The notes under the pieces are model-generated. The model worked only from the letters and a program-made list of their open reading frames with translations. It did not search any database and had not been told where the DNA came from. Made by a program: the position numbers and the translations under genes. Positions 54,861 through 64,000 of a stretch of 64,000 nt of DNA are shown in pieces. Every line of letters starts with the position of its first letter. Position 1 is the first letter of the stretch. Origin of the DNA: an uncultured Aeromonadales bacterium (GTDB lineage: Bacteria; Pseudomonadota; Gammaproteobacteria; Enterobacterales; Succinivibrionaceae); assembly GCA_902782145.1 (NCBI GenBank), contig CACZLZ010000006.1:34211-98210 (forward strand). Reading direction: 5' to 3'.

Positions 54861-54887
54861 TTGGGAAAGGAATCAAAGGAAATCTTA

Positions 54888-54964
54888 TGGCGCACCTGGA
54901 GGGATTCGAACCCCCGACCAATCGGTTCGTAGCCGAGTACTCTATCCAGCTGAGCTACAGGTGC
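54888..54964 (-). tRNA. tRNA-Arg (anticodon ACG), copy 1
   Basis: Identical to the second copy, 27 bp upstream of it in transcription order, and about 6 bp after tRNA-Ser, so the three tRNAs are one transcript. The serV-argV order of E. coli downstream of csrA is kept. Confidence 0.96.
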
Positions 54965-54970
54965 GTGCGA

Positions 54971-55063
54971 TGGCGGATAGAGAGGGATTCGAACCCTCGA
55001 TGCAACTTGTGGTCGCATGCTCCCTTAGCAGGGGAGTACCTTCGGCCTCTCGGTCATCTATCC
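54971..55063 (-). tRNA. tRNA-Ser (anticodon GCT)
   Basis: 93 nt with encoded CCA, long variable arm, anticodon loop CTGCTAA, acceptor GGATAGA/TCTATCC. First tRNA of the cluster after csrA. Confidence 0.96.
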
Positions 55064-55552
55064 GTTTCAACGGTGATAATGATAGCCCCTTTGCCGGATA
55101 AGTCAAGCACCATTTGCCGGGCCCGGGCTTATCCGGACACCGTGTGGTCAGAGTTCAGACACCGGGAGGGCAGGGCGCCCTCCTGCTCTCAGGAACTGTA
55201 GCCGGGCCTGGCAGGAGCCCGGGATGCTATCTGTGAGGGGCATGGACCTGGGAGGCAGGGATGGCTCCTTGCGTCCGGGGGCAGGGGATCTGGGAGTCGG
55301 ACGGAACTCCGTGTGTGCTGGAGGGCAGGGAACCAGGGAGACGGAAATGAGTCTGTCGTGCAGAGGCCGTGTCCAAGGAGGGCGGTGGAGGGAGTTTAAG
55401 GATCAGGTGTTGCTCCGGATCGGGATCTAGAGGCGGATCCAAAGACGGTAAATGAAGTGCAGTAAAGGGAGGGACTGACTGTGAGAGTGGCGGGATGGCG
55501 CGGATCTGATCGGCCTGATCGATCTGGCGTGACTGATCGGATTGGTGCCGGA
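55064..55552. other. Intergenic region csrA-tRNA-Ser
   Basis: About 490 bp. No gene, terminator or clear tRNA promoter recognised. Confidence 0.4.
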
Positions 55553-55783
55553 TCAGCCCCGCTGTCCGGTGCCGGATGTGCCGCTTCCCTGGGAGAAGGG
55601 ACCGGTGCCGCCGTTCTGGATCTCCGGCTGGATCTTCTGGTAGATCTCCTCCCGGTGAACTGAGACATTGCTGGGGGCATCAATCCCCAGGCGCACATGG
55701 ACGCCCTTGGCACCCAGCACGGTGATCTTGATGCCGTCACCTATCACCAGGGTCTCACCGATCCTGCGGGTCAGGATAAGCAT
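55553..55783 (-). CDS. csrA: Carbon storage regulator CsrA
   Basis: Homodimeric RNA-binding translational regulator. 76 residues; core [47 protein letters not shown] contains the RNA-contact Leu4/Arg6 and Arg44-equivalent. The tail after residue 55 is Gly/Ser/Gln-rich and longer than in E. coli. GAGGAG precedes the ATG. Its nearness to the flagellin gene fits its known control of motility in other bacteria. Confidence 0.97.
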   Translation of the reverse strand: MLILTRRIGETLVIGDGIKITVLGAKGVHVRLGIDAPSNVSVHREEIYQKIQPEIQNGGTGPFSQGSGTSGTGQRG

Positions 55784-55970
55784 GGCAACTCCTCATTCCC
55801 TCTATGCCGCCGGCGCCCGGCAGCGGAACTAATATCTGAGATCATCATACAGAAAAGGGGATGGTTTGAGAAACGTTTTTTGGCGCCCAGGAGGGCTGGT
55901 TACGGTGATAGCCGCATAAGACTGTCATCCTGGCATGATTTTTCCTTGCGTCATGGCAGGAGAAAATATC

Positions 55971-57116
55971 ATGAGCATATCACTGCAAACCAACATGGCG
56001 TCCATCCGCACCCGGCGGAGCCTGGCCGCCTCCACCCAGCGACTGGACCGGACATACGGCCAGATGGCTTCGGGGCAGAGGGTCAACAGTGCCCGGGACG
56101 ATGCCGCAGGTCTTCAGATCTCGGACCGGATGACCGCTCAGATCAACGGCATCAGCCAGGCCATGCGTAACAGCATGGATGGCATTTCCATGCTCCAGGT
56201 GGCAGAGGGCGGCTTGCAGAGCATCACCGACTCCCTGCAGCGGATCCGGGTTCTGGCGGTGCAGTCCGTCAACGGCACCAACTCTGAGGATGAGCGCCAG
56301 GCCATCCAGCTGGAGGTTGCTGAGCTGAGCGCGGAGATCAACCGGGTGGCCCGGGAGACCACCTTCGGGGGCAAGAAGATCCTGGCCGGGGAGCATGACT
56401 TCAAACTGGACAATATCGGCAGCACCATCAGTCCCTACAAGACCTTGAAGCCTGTCATGATCTTTCCCATGGGCGCCGATCACAGCACTCAGGGGGTGAT
56501 TGACAAGTATCATGAGTCCATGTCGGTTGACTTCCAGGCGGGGGCCTATGCCGGGAACCTGGTGGGGGTGGATTTCGGGATCAGGTTTGTGGGAAACCTG
56601 TTCCATTATGATGAGTACGATCAGTTCGGCTGCACCTATGGCGCCTTCGGCTCCAATGTGAAGACTTTCCTGGGCTTTGATCTGAACTCCATGTACCTGG
56701 CGGTGCTGTCCAACCCCAACACCATGGCCACCCGCTTTGTGGAAGAGTCCGAGCCCCTGGCATTGCACACCACGGGCTTTACCGTGGGCAGTGACGGCTT
56801 TGCCGCATTGGATGTCAGCACTCCCCAGGCGGCGGAGAAGGTGCTGGACTATGTGGACAGCTTTATTGCCGCGGTGGACTCGGGCCGGGCGGAACTCGGC
56901 GCTGCCCAGAACCGGCTGGAGTCCGCAGTGCGCAACCAGGCCAGTGTGGGTGAGAATGTCAGCGACGCCCGCAGCCGGATCCGGGACACGGACTATGCCC
57001 GGGCCACGGCGGACATGAGCGTCCAGAACATCCTCAAGCAGGGTGCCGTGAGCATTCTGACCCAGGCCAATGAACTTCCCCAGATCGCCATGACCCTGCT
57101 GCAGGCGGCGGCCTGA
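55971..57116 (+). CDS. Flagellin
   Basis: Filament subunit, exported by the flagellar type III system (no signal peptide). 381 residues. N-terminal D0/D1: NMASIRTRRSLAAST, SGQRVNSARDDAAGLQISDRM, ISMLQVAEGGLQSITDSLQRIRVLAVQSVNGTNS. C-terminal: ALDVSTPQAAEKVLDYVDSFIAAVDSGRAELGAAQNRLESA, ISDARSRIRDTDYA-type segment, and ILTQANELPQIAMTLLQ. The central variable part (about 145-280) is short and unlike other flagellins I know. CAGGAG precedes the ATG. No sigma-28 or sigma-54 promoter was recognised and no other flagellar gene is in the window. Confidence 0.93.
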   Translation: MSISLQTNMASIRTRRSLAASTQRLDRTYGQMASGQRVNSARDDAAGLQISDRMTAQINGISQAMRNSMDGISMLQVAEGGLQSITDSLQRIRVLAVQSVNGTNSEDERQAIQLEVAELSAEINRVARETTFGGKKILAGEHDFKLDNIGSTISPYKTLKPVMIFPMGADHSTQGVIDKYHESMSVDFQAGAYAGNLVGVDFGIRFVGNLFHYDEYDQFGCTYGAFGSNVKTFLGFDLNSMYLAVLSNPNTMATRFVEESEPLALHTTGFTVGSDGFAALDVSTPQAAEKVLDYVDSFIAAVDSGRAELGAAQNRLESAVRNQASVGENVSDARSRIRDTDYARATADMSVQNILKQGAVSILTQANELPQIAMTLLQAAA

Positions 57117-57750
57117 TCGGTGTGCTTCCGGGACAAGGCCTGCTGAGCCCATTGCGGATCGCTGGCGCCAGGGATCTGCCGGCGCACTGGCAGAAGTGCC
57201 CTGAGGGGTGACGGAAGGCGCCTGCTGCGGCTCTGAGGGAGAAGAACTACCTGACGCGGCGGCTGGCGTCATTTTTCCGTCAGTAAGTCCGGGGATCTGC
57301 CATCCCGGGATCCGTTGCCCCGGGCATCCCGCCGCTCCCCCGGCACCTGTCCCCGGCGGCGGTGCTGTGCCCCGGGCTCCCAAGTGGGGGAACTGCCCCG
57401 TTCCGGGGAACAGGGAACTGCGCCCCATTCTGCTTCATTCCGACCCCCTTCCTCGCCATTCCCAGCCACGTGCCAGATCTTCTGAACGTGTCACCGCCTC
57501 GGTTTCCGCCACTTGCACTGTCTCCGTTTCCGTCTCCTCACCCTGCCTCGTGGTTGCCGTCCTGGACATGTTGCCGGCTCCGGATCAGTTTCAGTATCCC
57601 GCCTCCGGTCCAGCCTCTGTTGTCACGCCCCGTCTCAGCTCTCTGCTTGGGAGACCCTCTCATAAGCCTCCGGTCCGTCCCTGGGGAACATGGCGGCTTG
57701 GCTTTGTCCGGCGTCTTAAGTGGGGAAAAGCGCGCCTGCCAATAAAAAGT
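57117..57750. other. Intergenic region flagellin-ilvI
   Basis: About 630 bp with no recognisable gene or terminator; part is CT-rich on the plus strand (57420-57550). Confidence 0.4.
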
Positions 57751-57779
57751 TTGCGGATCTGCCATGGCGGACTTATAAT
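57751..57779 (+). promoter_or_regulatory. Promoter of ilvIH
   Basis: TTGCGG (57751-57756), 17 bp, TATAAT (57774-57779), about 270 bp before ilvI, leaving a long leader. Confidence 0.8.
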
Positions 57780-57828
57780 CCGGATTAGCAGGCACTGCGG
57801 GGATCCCGGGTGACCTTTCTTCAGATCT

Positions 57829-57906
57829 GTGCCGGCCGGCACCCGGCGGCGCATTTTCCTGCACGGCGCTTACCCGTGCGTGCGGCAGGGAACAAATCTT
57901 TTTTTT
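57829..57906 (+). promoter_or_regulatory. Structured ilvIH leader with a T8 run
   Basis: A perfect 14-bp palindrome (57829-57842), then a hairpin with CCTGC/GCAGG outer and GCACGG/CCGTGC inner arms (57858-57889) and, nine bases later, eight T (57899-57906). It resembles an attenuator, but no leader peptide rich in Ile, Leu or Val was found. Confidence 0.45.
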
Positions 57907-58049
57907 ATTGGTAACAGCAGCAGGATGAGAACACGTCTTGCGAGGGGCGGATCTTTTCCCACCGGAAGGTGATCCCGTCTTTCCCTGCTGCCGTGCGTAT
58001 TGTTCAGCCCAATTCGAGATGGGCAGAGCTAATAGCCAGGAGGCATTCA

Positions 58050-59780
58050 ATGGAAAAACTGTCAGGTGCGCAGATGGTTGTGCGCGCCCTGGAAGATGAA
58101 GGCGTGGAGATGGTTTTCGGCTACCCCGGCGGTGCCGTCATCGATATCTATGACGCCCTGTATTCGGCCAAGAAGCTCAGACACGTTCTGGTGCGCCATG
58201 AGCAGGCGGCGGTGCATGCCGCTGACGGCTATGCGCGCTGCACGGGCAAGGTCGGCGTTGCCCTGGCCACATCCGGGCCCGGTGCCACCAACTGTATTAC
58301 CGGCATTGCCACGGCATACATGGATTCCGTTCCCATGGTCATTATCACCGGACAGGTGGGCAAGCCCCTTATCGGTTCTGACGCCTTCCAGGAGGTGGAC
58401 ACCGTGGGGATCACCCGCCCCATCGTGAAGCACAGTTTTCTCTGCTCCTCCGCAGCCGAACTGCCACTGATCATCAAGAAGGCCTTCTACCTGGCTTCCA
58501 CCGGCCGGCCCGGCCCGGTGCTGGTTGACATTCCCAAGGATGTCCAGAACCCCCGGAACCTGTTTGACTACGAGTATCCCAAAGAGATCTCCATGCGCTC
58601 CTACAATCCCACCAGGCTGGGTCACAAGGGGCAGATCAAGCGGGCGGTGAAGCTCCTGGCTGAGGCCAGAAAACCGGTGCTGTACGCCGGTGGCGGCATC
58701 ATCCTGGCCAATGCCTCTGAGCAGGTGCGCGCACTGGCGGCCAAGTTCCGCATGCCTGTGGTCAGTTCGCTGATGGGTCTGGGCGCAGTCTCCGGCCATG
58801 ATGAGAAGTTCCTGGGCATGCTGGGCATGCACGGCACCTATGAGGCCAACATGGCCATGCACCATGCAGATCTGGTGCTGGCAGTGGGCACCAGGTTCTC
58901 CGACCGTTCAACCAACAATGTCAGCAAGTTCTGCCCGGAGGCGAAGATCATCCATATTGACGTGGATCCTGCCTCCATTTCCAAGACCGTCCGGGTGGAT
59001 ATCCCCATTGTGGGATCCATTGACATGGTGATCCCCCAGATGATGGGCGATATCGAGGAGCTGGGCCTGAAGCCCGCAGCTGACGGGCTGGCCGACTGGT
59101 GGTCCCAGATCAGCACCTGGCGGCAGAAGAATTGCCTGGCTTATGACCGCAGCAGTTCACTTATCAAGCCCCAGGCGGTGGTGGAGGCGGTTGATCGCCT
59201 CACGGAGGATCCGGTGGTGGTGTCCGATGTGGGCCAGCACCAGATGTTTGTAGCCCAGCACTTCAAGTTCGACAAGCCCCGGAAGTGGCTTAACTCCGGC
59301 GGTCTGGGCACTATGGGCTACGGCCTTCCTGCCGCCGCCGGCGCTCAGGCGGCCCTGCCCGGAGCTCAGGTGGTGTGCTTCACCAGTGACGGCTCGGTGC
59401 AGATGAACATCCAGGAGCTGGCAACCTGCATGGAATACCGCCTGCCCCTGAAGATCATCATTCTGAACAACAACGCCCTGGGCATGGTGAAGCAGTGGCA
59501 GAAACTCTTCTACGAGGGCCGGCTCAGCCAGACCTGCAGCCCCGAGTACATCTCGTCACTGCCGGACTTCGTGAAGCTGGCGGAGGCCTACGGTCATGTG
59601 GGCATGCGCATTACCCGTCCCGACGAGTTGGAGGACGGACTCCGAAAGGCCTTTGCCATGAAGGACAGGCTGGTTCTGGTGGAGGTGCTCACCGATCCCG
59701 AGGAACTGGTCTATCCCATGACCATCAACGGCGGCGCCATGTGCGACATGAGACTGAATGACACGGAGACCACATTATGA
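58050..59780 (+). CDS. ilvI: Acetolactate synthase, large (catalytic) subunit
   Basis: ThDP-dependent synthesis of acetolactate and acetohydroxybutyrate for branched-chain amino acids; its valine branch also feeds pantothenate. 576 residues. [19 protein letters not shown] with the ThDP-activating Glu, [52 protein letters not shown], and the ThDP/Mg motif GDGS-like ([15 protein letters not shown]...[11 protein letters not shown]). Closest to IlvI ([16 protein letters not shown]). CAGGAGG precedes the ATG at 58050. Confidence 0.95.
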   Translation: MEKLSGAQMVVRALEDEGVEMVFGYPGGAVIDIYDALYSAKKLRHVLVRHEQAAVHAADGYARCTGKVGVALATSGPGATNCITGIATAYMDSVPMVIITGQVGKPLIGSDAFQEVDTVGITRPIVKHSFLCSSAAELPLIIKKAFYLASTGRPGPVLVDIPKDVQNPRNLFDYEYPKEISMRSYNPTRLGHKGQIKRAVKLLAEARKPVLYAGGGIILANASEQVRALAAKFRMPVVSSLMGLGAVSGHDEKFLGMLGMHGTYEANMAMHHADLVLAVGTRFSDRSTNNVSKFCPEAKIIHIDVDPASISKTVRVDIPIVGSIDMVIPQMMGDIEELGLKPAADGLADWWSQISTWRQKNCLAYDRSSSLIKPQAVVEAVDRLTEDPVVVSDVGQHQMFVAQHFKFDKPRKWLNSGGLGTMGYGLPAAAGAQAALPGAQVVCFTSDGSVQMNIQELATCMEYRLPLKIIILNNNALGMVKQWQKLFYEGRLSQTCSPEYISSLPDFVKLAEAYGHVGMRITRPDELEDGLRKAFAMKDRLVLVEVLTDPEELVYPMTINGGAMCDMRLNDTETTL

Positions 59781-60274
59781 GACATGTTATTTCGGTGCTT
59801 CTTGACAATGAGTCCGGTGCCCTGAGCCGTGTTGTGGGCCTGTTTTCACAGCGGAACTACAACATTGAGACCCTGACGGTGGCTCCCACGGATGACGTCA
59901 CCCTCTCCCGGATCACCATCGTCACCAAGGGCGATGACGAGCAGGTGGAGCAGATCACCAAGCAGCTGCACAAGCTCATCAATGTCCTCAAGGTGTGCGA
60001 TCTGGCGGACGCACCCTTTGTGGAGCGGGAGATCCTCCTGGCCAAGTGCCGGGCGGCAACACCGGAGATCCGGGCGGAGATCTGCTCCCTGACGGATATC
60101 TTCCGGGGGCAGATTGTTGATGTGACCAGCGAGTTGTACACCATCCAGATGGTGGGCTCATCCGACAAGATTGACGCCTTCATCAGCACCGCCGGGAAGA
60201 CTATTGAGCTCATCGAAGTGGTGCGCTCCGGAGTGTGCGGCATTGCCAGGGGAGAGCGGGCACTGCGTGCCTAG
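59777..60274 (+). CDS. ilvH: Acetolactate synthase, small (regulatory) subunit
   Basis: Activates the large subunit and confers valine inhibition. 165 residues: N-terminal ACT domain ([37 protein letters not shown]) and a C-terminal domain with ELLL-like [10 protein letters not shown] and [12 protein letters not shown]. The ATG overlaps the ilvI stop by 4 bp (ATGA), so the subunits are translationally coupled. Confidence 0.96.
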   Translation: MRHVISVLLDNESGALSRVVGLFSQRNYNIETLTVAPTDDVTLSRITIVTKGDDEQVEQITKQLHKLINVLKVCDLADAPFVEREILLAKCRAATPEIRAEICSLTDIFRGQIVDVTSELYTIQMVGSSDKIDAFISTAGKTIELIEVVRSGVCGIARGERALRA

Positions 60275-60288
60275 CGCCTCAGCGCCGG

Positions 60289-60328
60289 GGGGAGATCTGT
60301 TCTGGGAGCGGATCTCCCCTTTGTTTTT
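60289..60328 (+). terminator. Rho-independent terminator of ilvIH
   Basis: GGGGAGATC and GATCTCCCC form a 9-bp stem with a 13-base loop, followed by TTTGTTTTT. Confidence 0.93.
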
Positions 60329-60616
60329 GCGGCTGCTGACGATCCCGGGAGACTCCCTGCATGCCGGAAAGATGCCCTTGAGGCGACGCCGGCGGCGGTG
60401 CCAGTGCCGGTGCCGGTTTCACTTCTGCCGGATGCCGTGCCTGGGCACCCCGGGCGGCAGAAGCTCACGGGCAGGGAGCCCGGTGAACAGGCGGCCGCCT
60501 GTGCCCGCAGAGCGGGACTGGGTTAAGATCAGTTGGCTATCGGTGGAGTCCGTCCTGACGGGTTTCCTTTCCGGTGTCATTTCCCCGGGCCGCACTCCGG
60601 GGGTGGGGATTAGATC
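60329..60616. other. Intergenic region upstream of prfA
   Basis: About 290 bp. A GGCGGTGCCAGTGCCGGTG-like short repeat is present near 60392-60416. TAAGAT at 60524 is a weak candidate -10. hemA, the usual upstream neighbour of prfA, is absent. Confidence 0.4.
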
Positions 60617-61705
60617 ATGAAAGAAAGTGTTGTCAGAAAACTGGAGTCCCTCTGCGAGCGCTATGAGGAGGTCCAGGAGCTGCTGGGGCAGCCGGATGTG
60701 GTTGCCAGCCAGGAGAAGTACAGTGCCCTGTCCCGGGAGTTTGCGGGCCTTACGGAGATCGTTGGGGGCTTCAAGCGTTACCGGACAGCCCAGGACAATG
60801 TCCAGGGACTGGAGGAAATGCTGGCGGGGGATGATCCTGAGCTCCGGGAAATGGCCCAGGAGGAGATTGACAGCGCCCGGTCTGAGCTGGAGGCTGCCGA
60901 GAGGGATATCCAGATCCTGCTCATTCCCCGGGATCCCCGGGATGACAGCAACTGCTTCCTGGAGATCCGCGCCGGCACCGGCGGCGACGAGGCGGCCATT
61001 TTTGCCGGGGATCTGTTCCGTATGTACAATTATTATGCTGTGCGCAAGGGCTGGCATGTGGAGATCATGAGCCAGAGCGACGGCGAGATGGGCGGCTACA
61101 AGGAGATCATCGCCATGCTGTCCGGCACCGGGGTGTACGGGACCATGAAGTTTGAGTCCGGTGGCCACCGGGTGCAGCGGGTTCCTGAGACTGAGTCCCA
61201 GGGCCGGATCCACACTTCAGCCTGCACGGTGATGGTGCTGCCGGAGGTGCCGGAAGCCGAGGCCCCGGAGATCAATCCTGCCGATCTGCGCATTGACACC
61301 TACCGCTCCTCGGGCGCCGGGGGACAGCATATCAACAAGACGGACTCGGCCATCCGGATCACCCATCTGCCCACGGGCATTGTGGTGGAGTGCCAGGATG
61401 AGCGGTCCCAGCATCAGAATCGGGCCAAGGCCATGAGCGTGCTGTTGGCACGGCTCACCCAGTTGGAGGAGGACAAGCACCGTGCGGAGGCGGATGCCGC
61501 CCGGCACAGCATCCTCAGCTCCGGTGACCGCTCAGACCGGATCCGGACCTACAACTATCCCCAGGGCCGGGTGACCGATCACCGGATCAACCTCACACTG
61601 TACCGGCTGAATGAGATTCTCAGCGGCGATCTGGATCAGATCCTGGGACCGGTGCTCCAGGAGTACCAGGCCGATCAGCTCTCCCGCATGTCTGCCGAGG
61701 GCTGA
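60617..61705 (+). CDS. prfA: Peptide chain release factor 1
   Basis: Reads UAA and UAG. 362 residues. [18 protein letters not shown] holds the anticodon-like tripeptide (PET here, PAT in E. coli), and the hydrolytic GGQ is at 235-237 in [38 protein letters not shown]. prmC, which methylates this Gln, follows after two bases. Only a weak Shine-Dalgarno (GGGGA) precedes the ATG. Confidence 0.97.
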   Translation: MKESVVRKLESLCERYEEVQELLGQPDVVASQEKYSALSREFAGLTEIVGGFKRYRTAQDNVQGLEEMLAGDDPELREMAQEEIDSARSELEAAERDIQILLIPRDPRDDSNCFLEIRAGTGGDEAAIFAGDLFRMYNYYAVRKGWHVEIMSQSDGEMGGYKEIIAMLSGTGVYGTMKFESGGHRVQRVPETESQGRIHTSACTVMVLPEVPEAEAPEINPADLRIDTYRSSGAGGQHINKTDSAIRITHLPTGIVVECQDERSQHQNRAKAMSVLLARLTQLEEDKHRAEADAARHSILSSGDRSDRIRTYNYPQGRVTDHRINLTLYRLNEILSGDLDQILGPVLQEYQADQLSRMSAEG

Positions 61706-61707
61706 GG

Positions 61708-63404
<1,697 letters not shown>

Positions 63405-63521
63405 GGCGGGTGAGCCTCATGTTGCGGATCATAATGCTTCCGGACAGGAAATAGCACGGCGTCCGCAGTTATTCCTGCTCCGCTGAAGGCATCACATACC
63501 TTACCTTCTACCTCATGCAGT

Positions 63522-63562
63522 GGCACGCTTTGGTTTAGCGACTGGAGCGTGCCCTTTTTTTT
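63522..63562 (+). terminator. Rho-independent terminator of the prfA-prmC-kdsA operon
   Basis: GGCACGCT and AGCGTGCC form an 8-bp stem, followed by C and eight T. Confidence 0.95.
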
Positions 63563-63622
63563 GGGTGGAGTAGGGGGGGTGAAGGTTAGCATTGGTTGGC
63601 TGCAGGATGCGAGAAGTGATGT

Positions 63623-63801
63623 GATCATGAATTTGTGGAATTGTTGATCATGATTTTGGAGAATGGTGGTCATGATTTGGGAGAATGATGATCATTATTT
63701 TGGAGAATTGCGGTCAAGATTTTGGAGAATTGCGATCATGATTTTGGAGAATTGCGATCATGATTCTACAGAATAAGTTGTCAAGTTTTGGAGAATGGGT
63801 G
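63623..63801. repeat. ~22-bp direct-repeat array, possible IS21-family end
   Basis: Eight units beginning at 63623, 63646, 63669, 63690, 63713, 63734, 63756 and 63780. The common form is GATCATGATTTTGGAGAATT. Spacing is 21-24 bp. Multiple short direct repeats of this kind serve as transposase-binding sites at the ends of IS21-family elements; that link is from memory of the family and no istA/istB gene is in the window. Confidence 0.6.
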
Positions 63802-63894
63802 ATTAAGAGTTTTAGACCAGTAGTGACTATTTAGTATATTATGATGCCCGTTGAATAGCAGGTTTTTAATTGGCGTATAGAGGAATTAAATTGT

Positions 63895-64000
63895 TTGGAA
63901 ACTGCTTCAGCAGTTGATTTCCACGGATACATGAGATCTGGCCTCAACTACGGATCTCAGGGCGGTAACGCCTACTGCTTCGGCAACGGCAACCTTGGTC
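63895..64000 (+). CDS. LamB/maltoporin-like porin, partial (3' end outside the window; 5' end apparently lost)
   Basis: The frame reads ASAVDFHGYMRSGLNYGSQG and continues to the window edge; AVDFHGYxRSG is the mature N-terminus of LamB-type porins. Upstream in the same frame there is no ATG and no signal peptide, only a TAG at 63854-63856; a TTG at 63895 is the only start-like codon. The signal-peptide region may have been replaced by the adjacent repeat-bearing DNA, so this may be a truncated or silent copy. Confidence 0.6.
   Translation, partial: METASAVDFHGYMRSGLNYGSQGGNAYCFGNGNLG

Noticed and set aside
55860..55970. Sigma-28 or sigma-54 promoter for flagellin
   Set aside because: A GCCGCATAA sequence at 55911 has no TAAA 15 bp upstream. 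GG/GC pairs near 55881 and 55931 have the wrong spacing for sigma-54.
57900..58040. Branched-chain leader peptide for ilvIH attenuation
   Set aside because: The only short ORF with a ribosome-binding site (near 57924) has no Ile or Val run, so attenuation by leader-peptide translation is not supported.
63623..63801. CRISPR array
   Set aside because: The ~22-bp units touch one another without spacers.

Overview
The window is GC-rich bacterial chromosome from a gammaproteobacterium. CRP is nearly residue-for-residue the enterobacterial protein, and several enterobacterial gene neighbourhoods are kept: argD/crp, dksA-gluQ and pcnB-folK with panB-panC-panD and mrcB, pth-ychF, recA-recX-alaS-csrA-tRNA-Ser-tRNA-Arg, prfA-prmC-kdsA, and anmK/tyrS. 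KdsA and PBP1b mean a Gram-negative envelope; a flagellin gene suggests motility. The composition and gene mix would fit an Aeromonadales/Succinivibrionaceae-like gut anaerobe, but that placement is an inference.

Layout. 1-7.2 kb: end of gph, argD with a paired ARG-box operator, crp, a PlsC-like acyltransferase, and the Pit phosphate transporter with its DUF47 partner. 7.4-16.5 kb: an unusual two-body pcnB, folK, panB, panC, a six-copy ~127-bp noncoding tandem array, panD, pth, ychF. 16.5-22 kb: accessory island with a decayed Type ISP restriction gene, an RCC1-repeat lipoprotein behind a C10 tract, tRNA-Val and two small membrane proteins. 22.6-41.5 kb: gluQ, dksA, queC, an exported protein, mrcB, anmK, tyrS, tRNA-Arg, purD, a Cof-type phosphatase, an SbmA/BacA-like ABC transporter, a Sel1-repeat protein, mutS and pncC. 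41.7-55.8 kb: recA and recX split by a BsuBI/PstI-type restriction-modification module, then an AT-rich AAA/PD-(D/E)XK gene, an AlbA_2 regulator, alaS, an AAA_14/DUF4143 ATPase, three tRNA genes and csrA. 56-64 kb: flagellin, ilvIH, prfA-prmC-kdsA, then a ~22-bp repeat array and a porin coding segment cut by the window edge.

How the genes work together. panB, panC and panD supply pantothenate. ilvIH makes branched-chain precursors and ilvI/panB share the 2-oxoisovalerate route. prfA and prmC form a translation-termination unit. Pit and DUF47 form a phosphate-uptake operon. recA, recX and mutS are DNA maintenance genes. Most promoters that can be read have a TATAAT-like -10, several with TGC directly before it and a weak -35.

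The strongest unusual features are the duplicated body domain of the poly(A) polymerase, the ~127-bp array between panC and panD, a codon-context bias that creates a very high density of GATC, many GC-rich short tandem repeats between (and inside) housekeeping genes, and the restriction-modification module between recA and recX.
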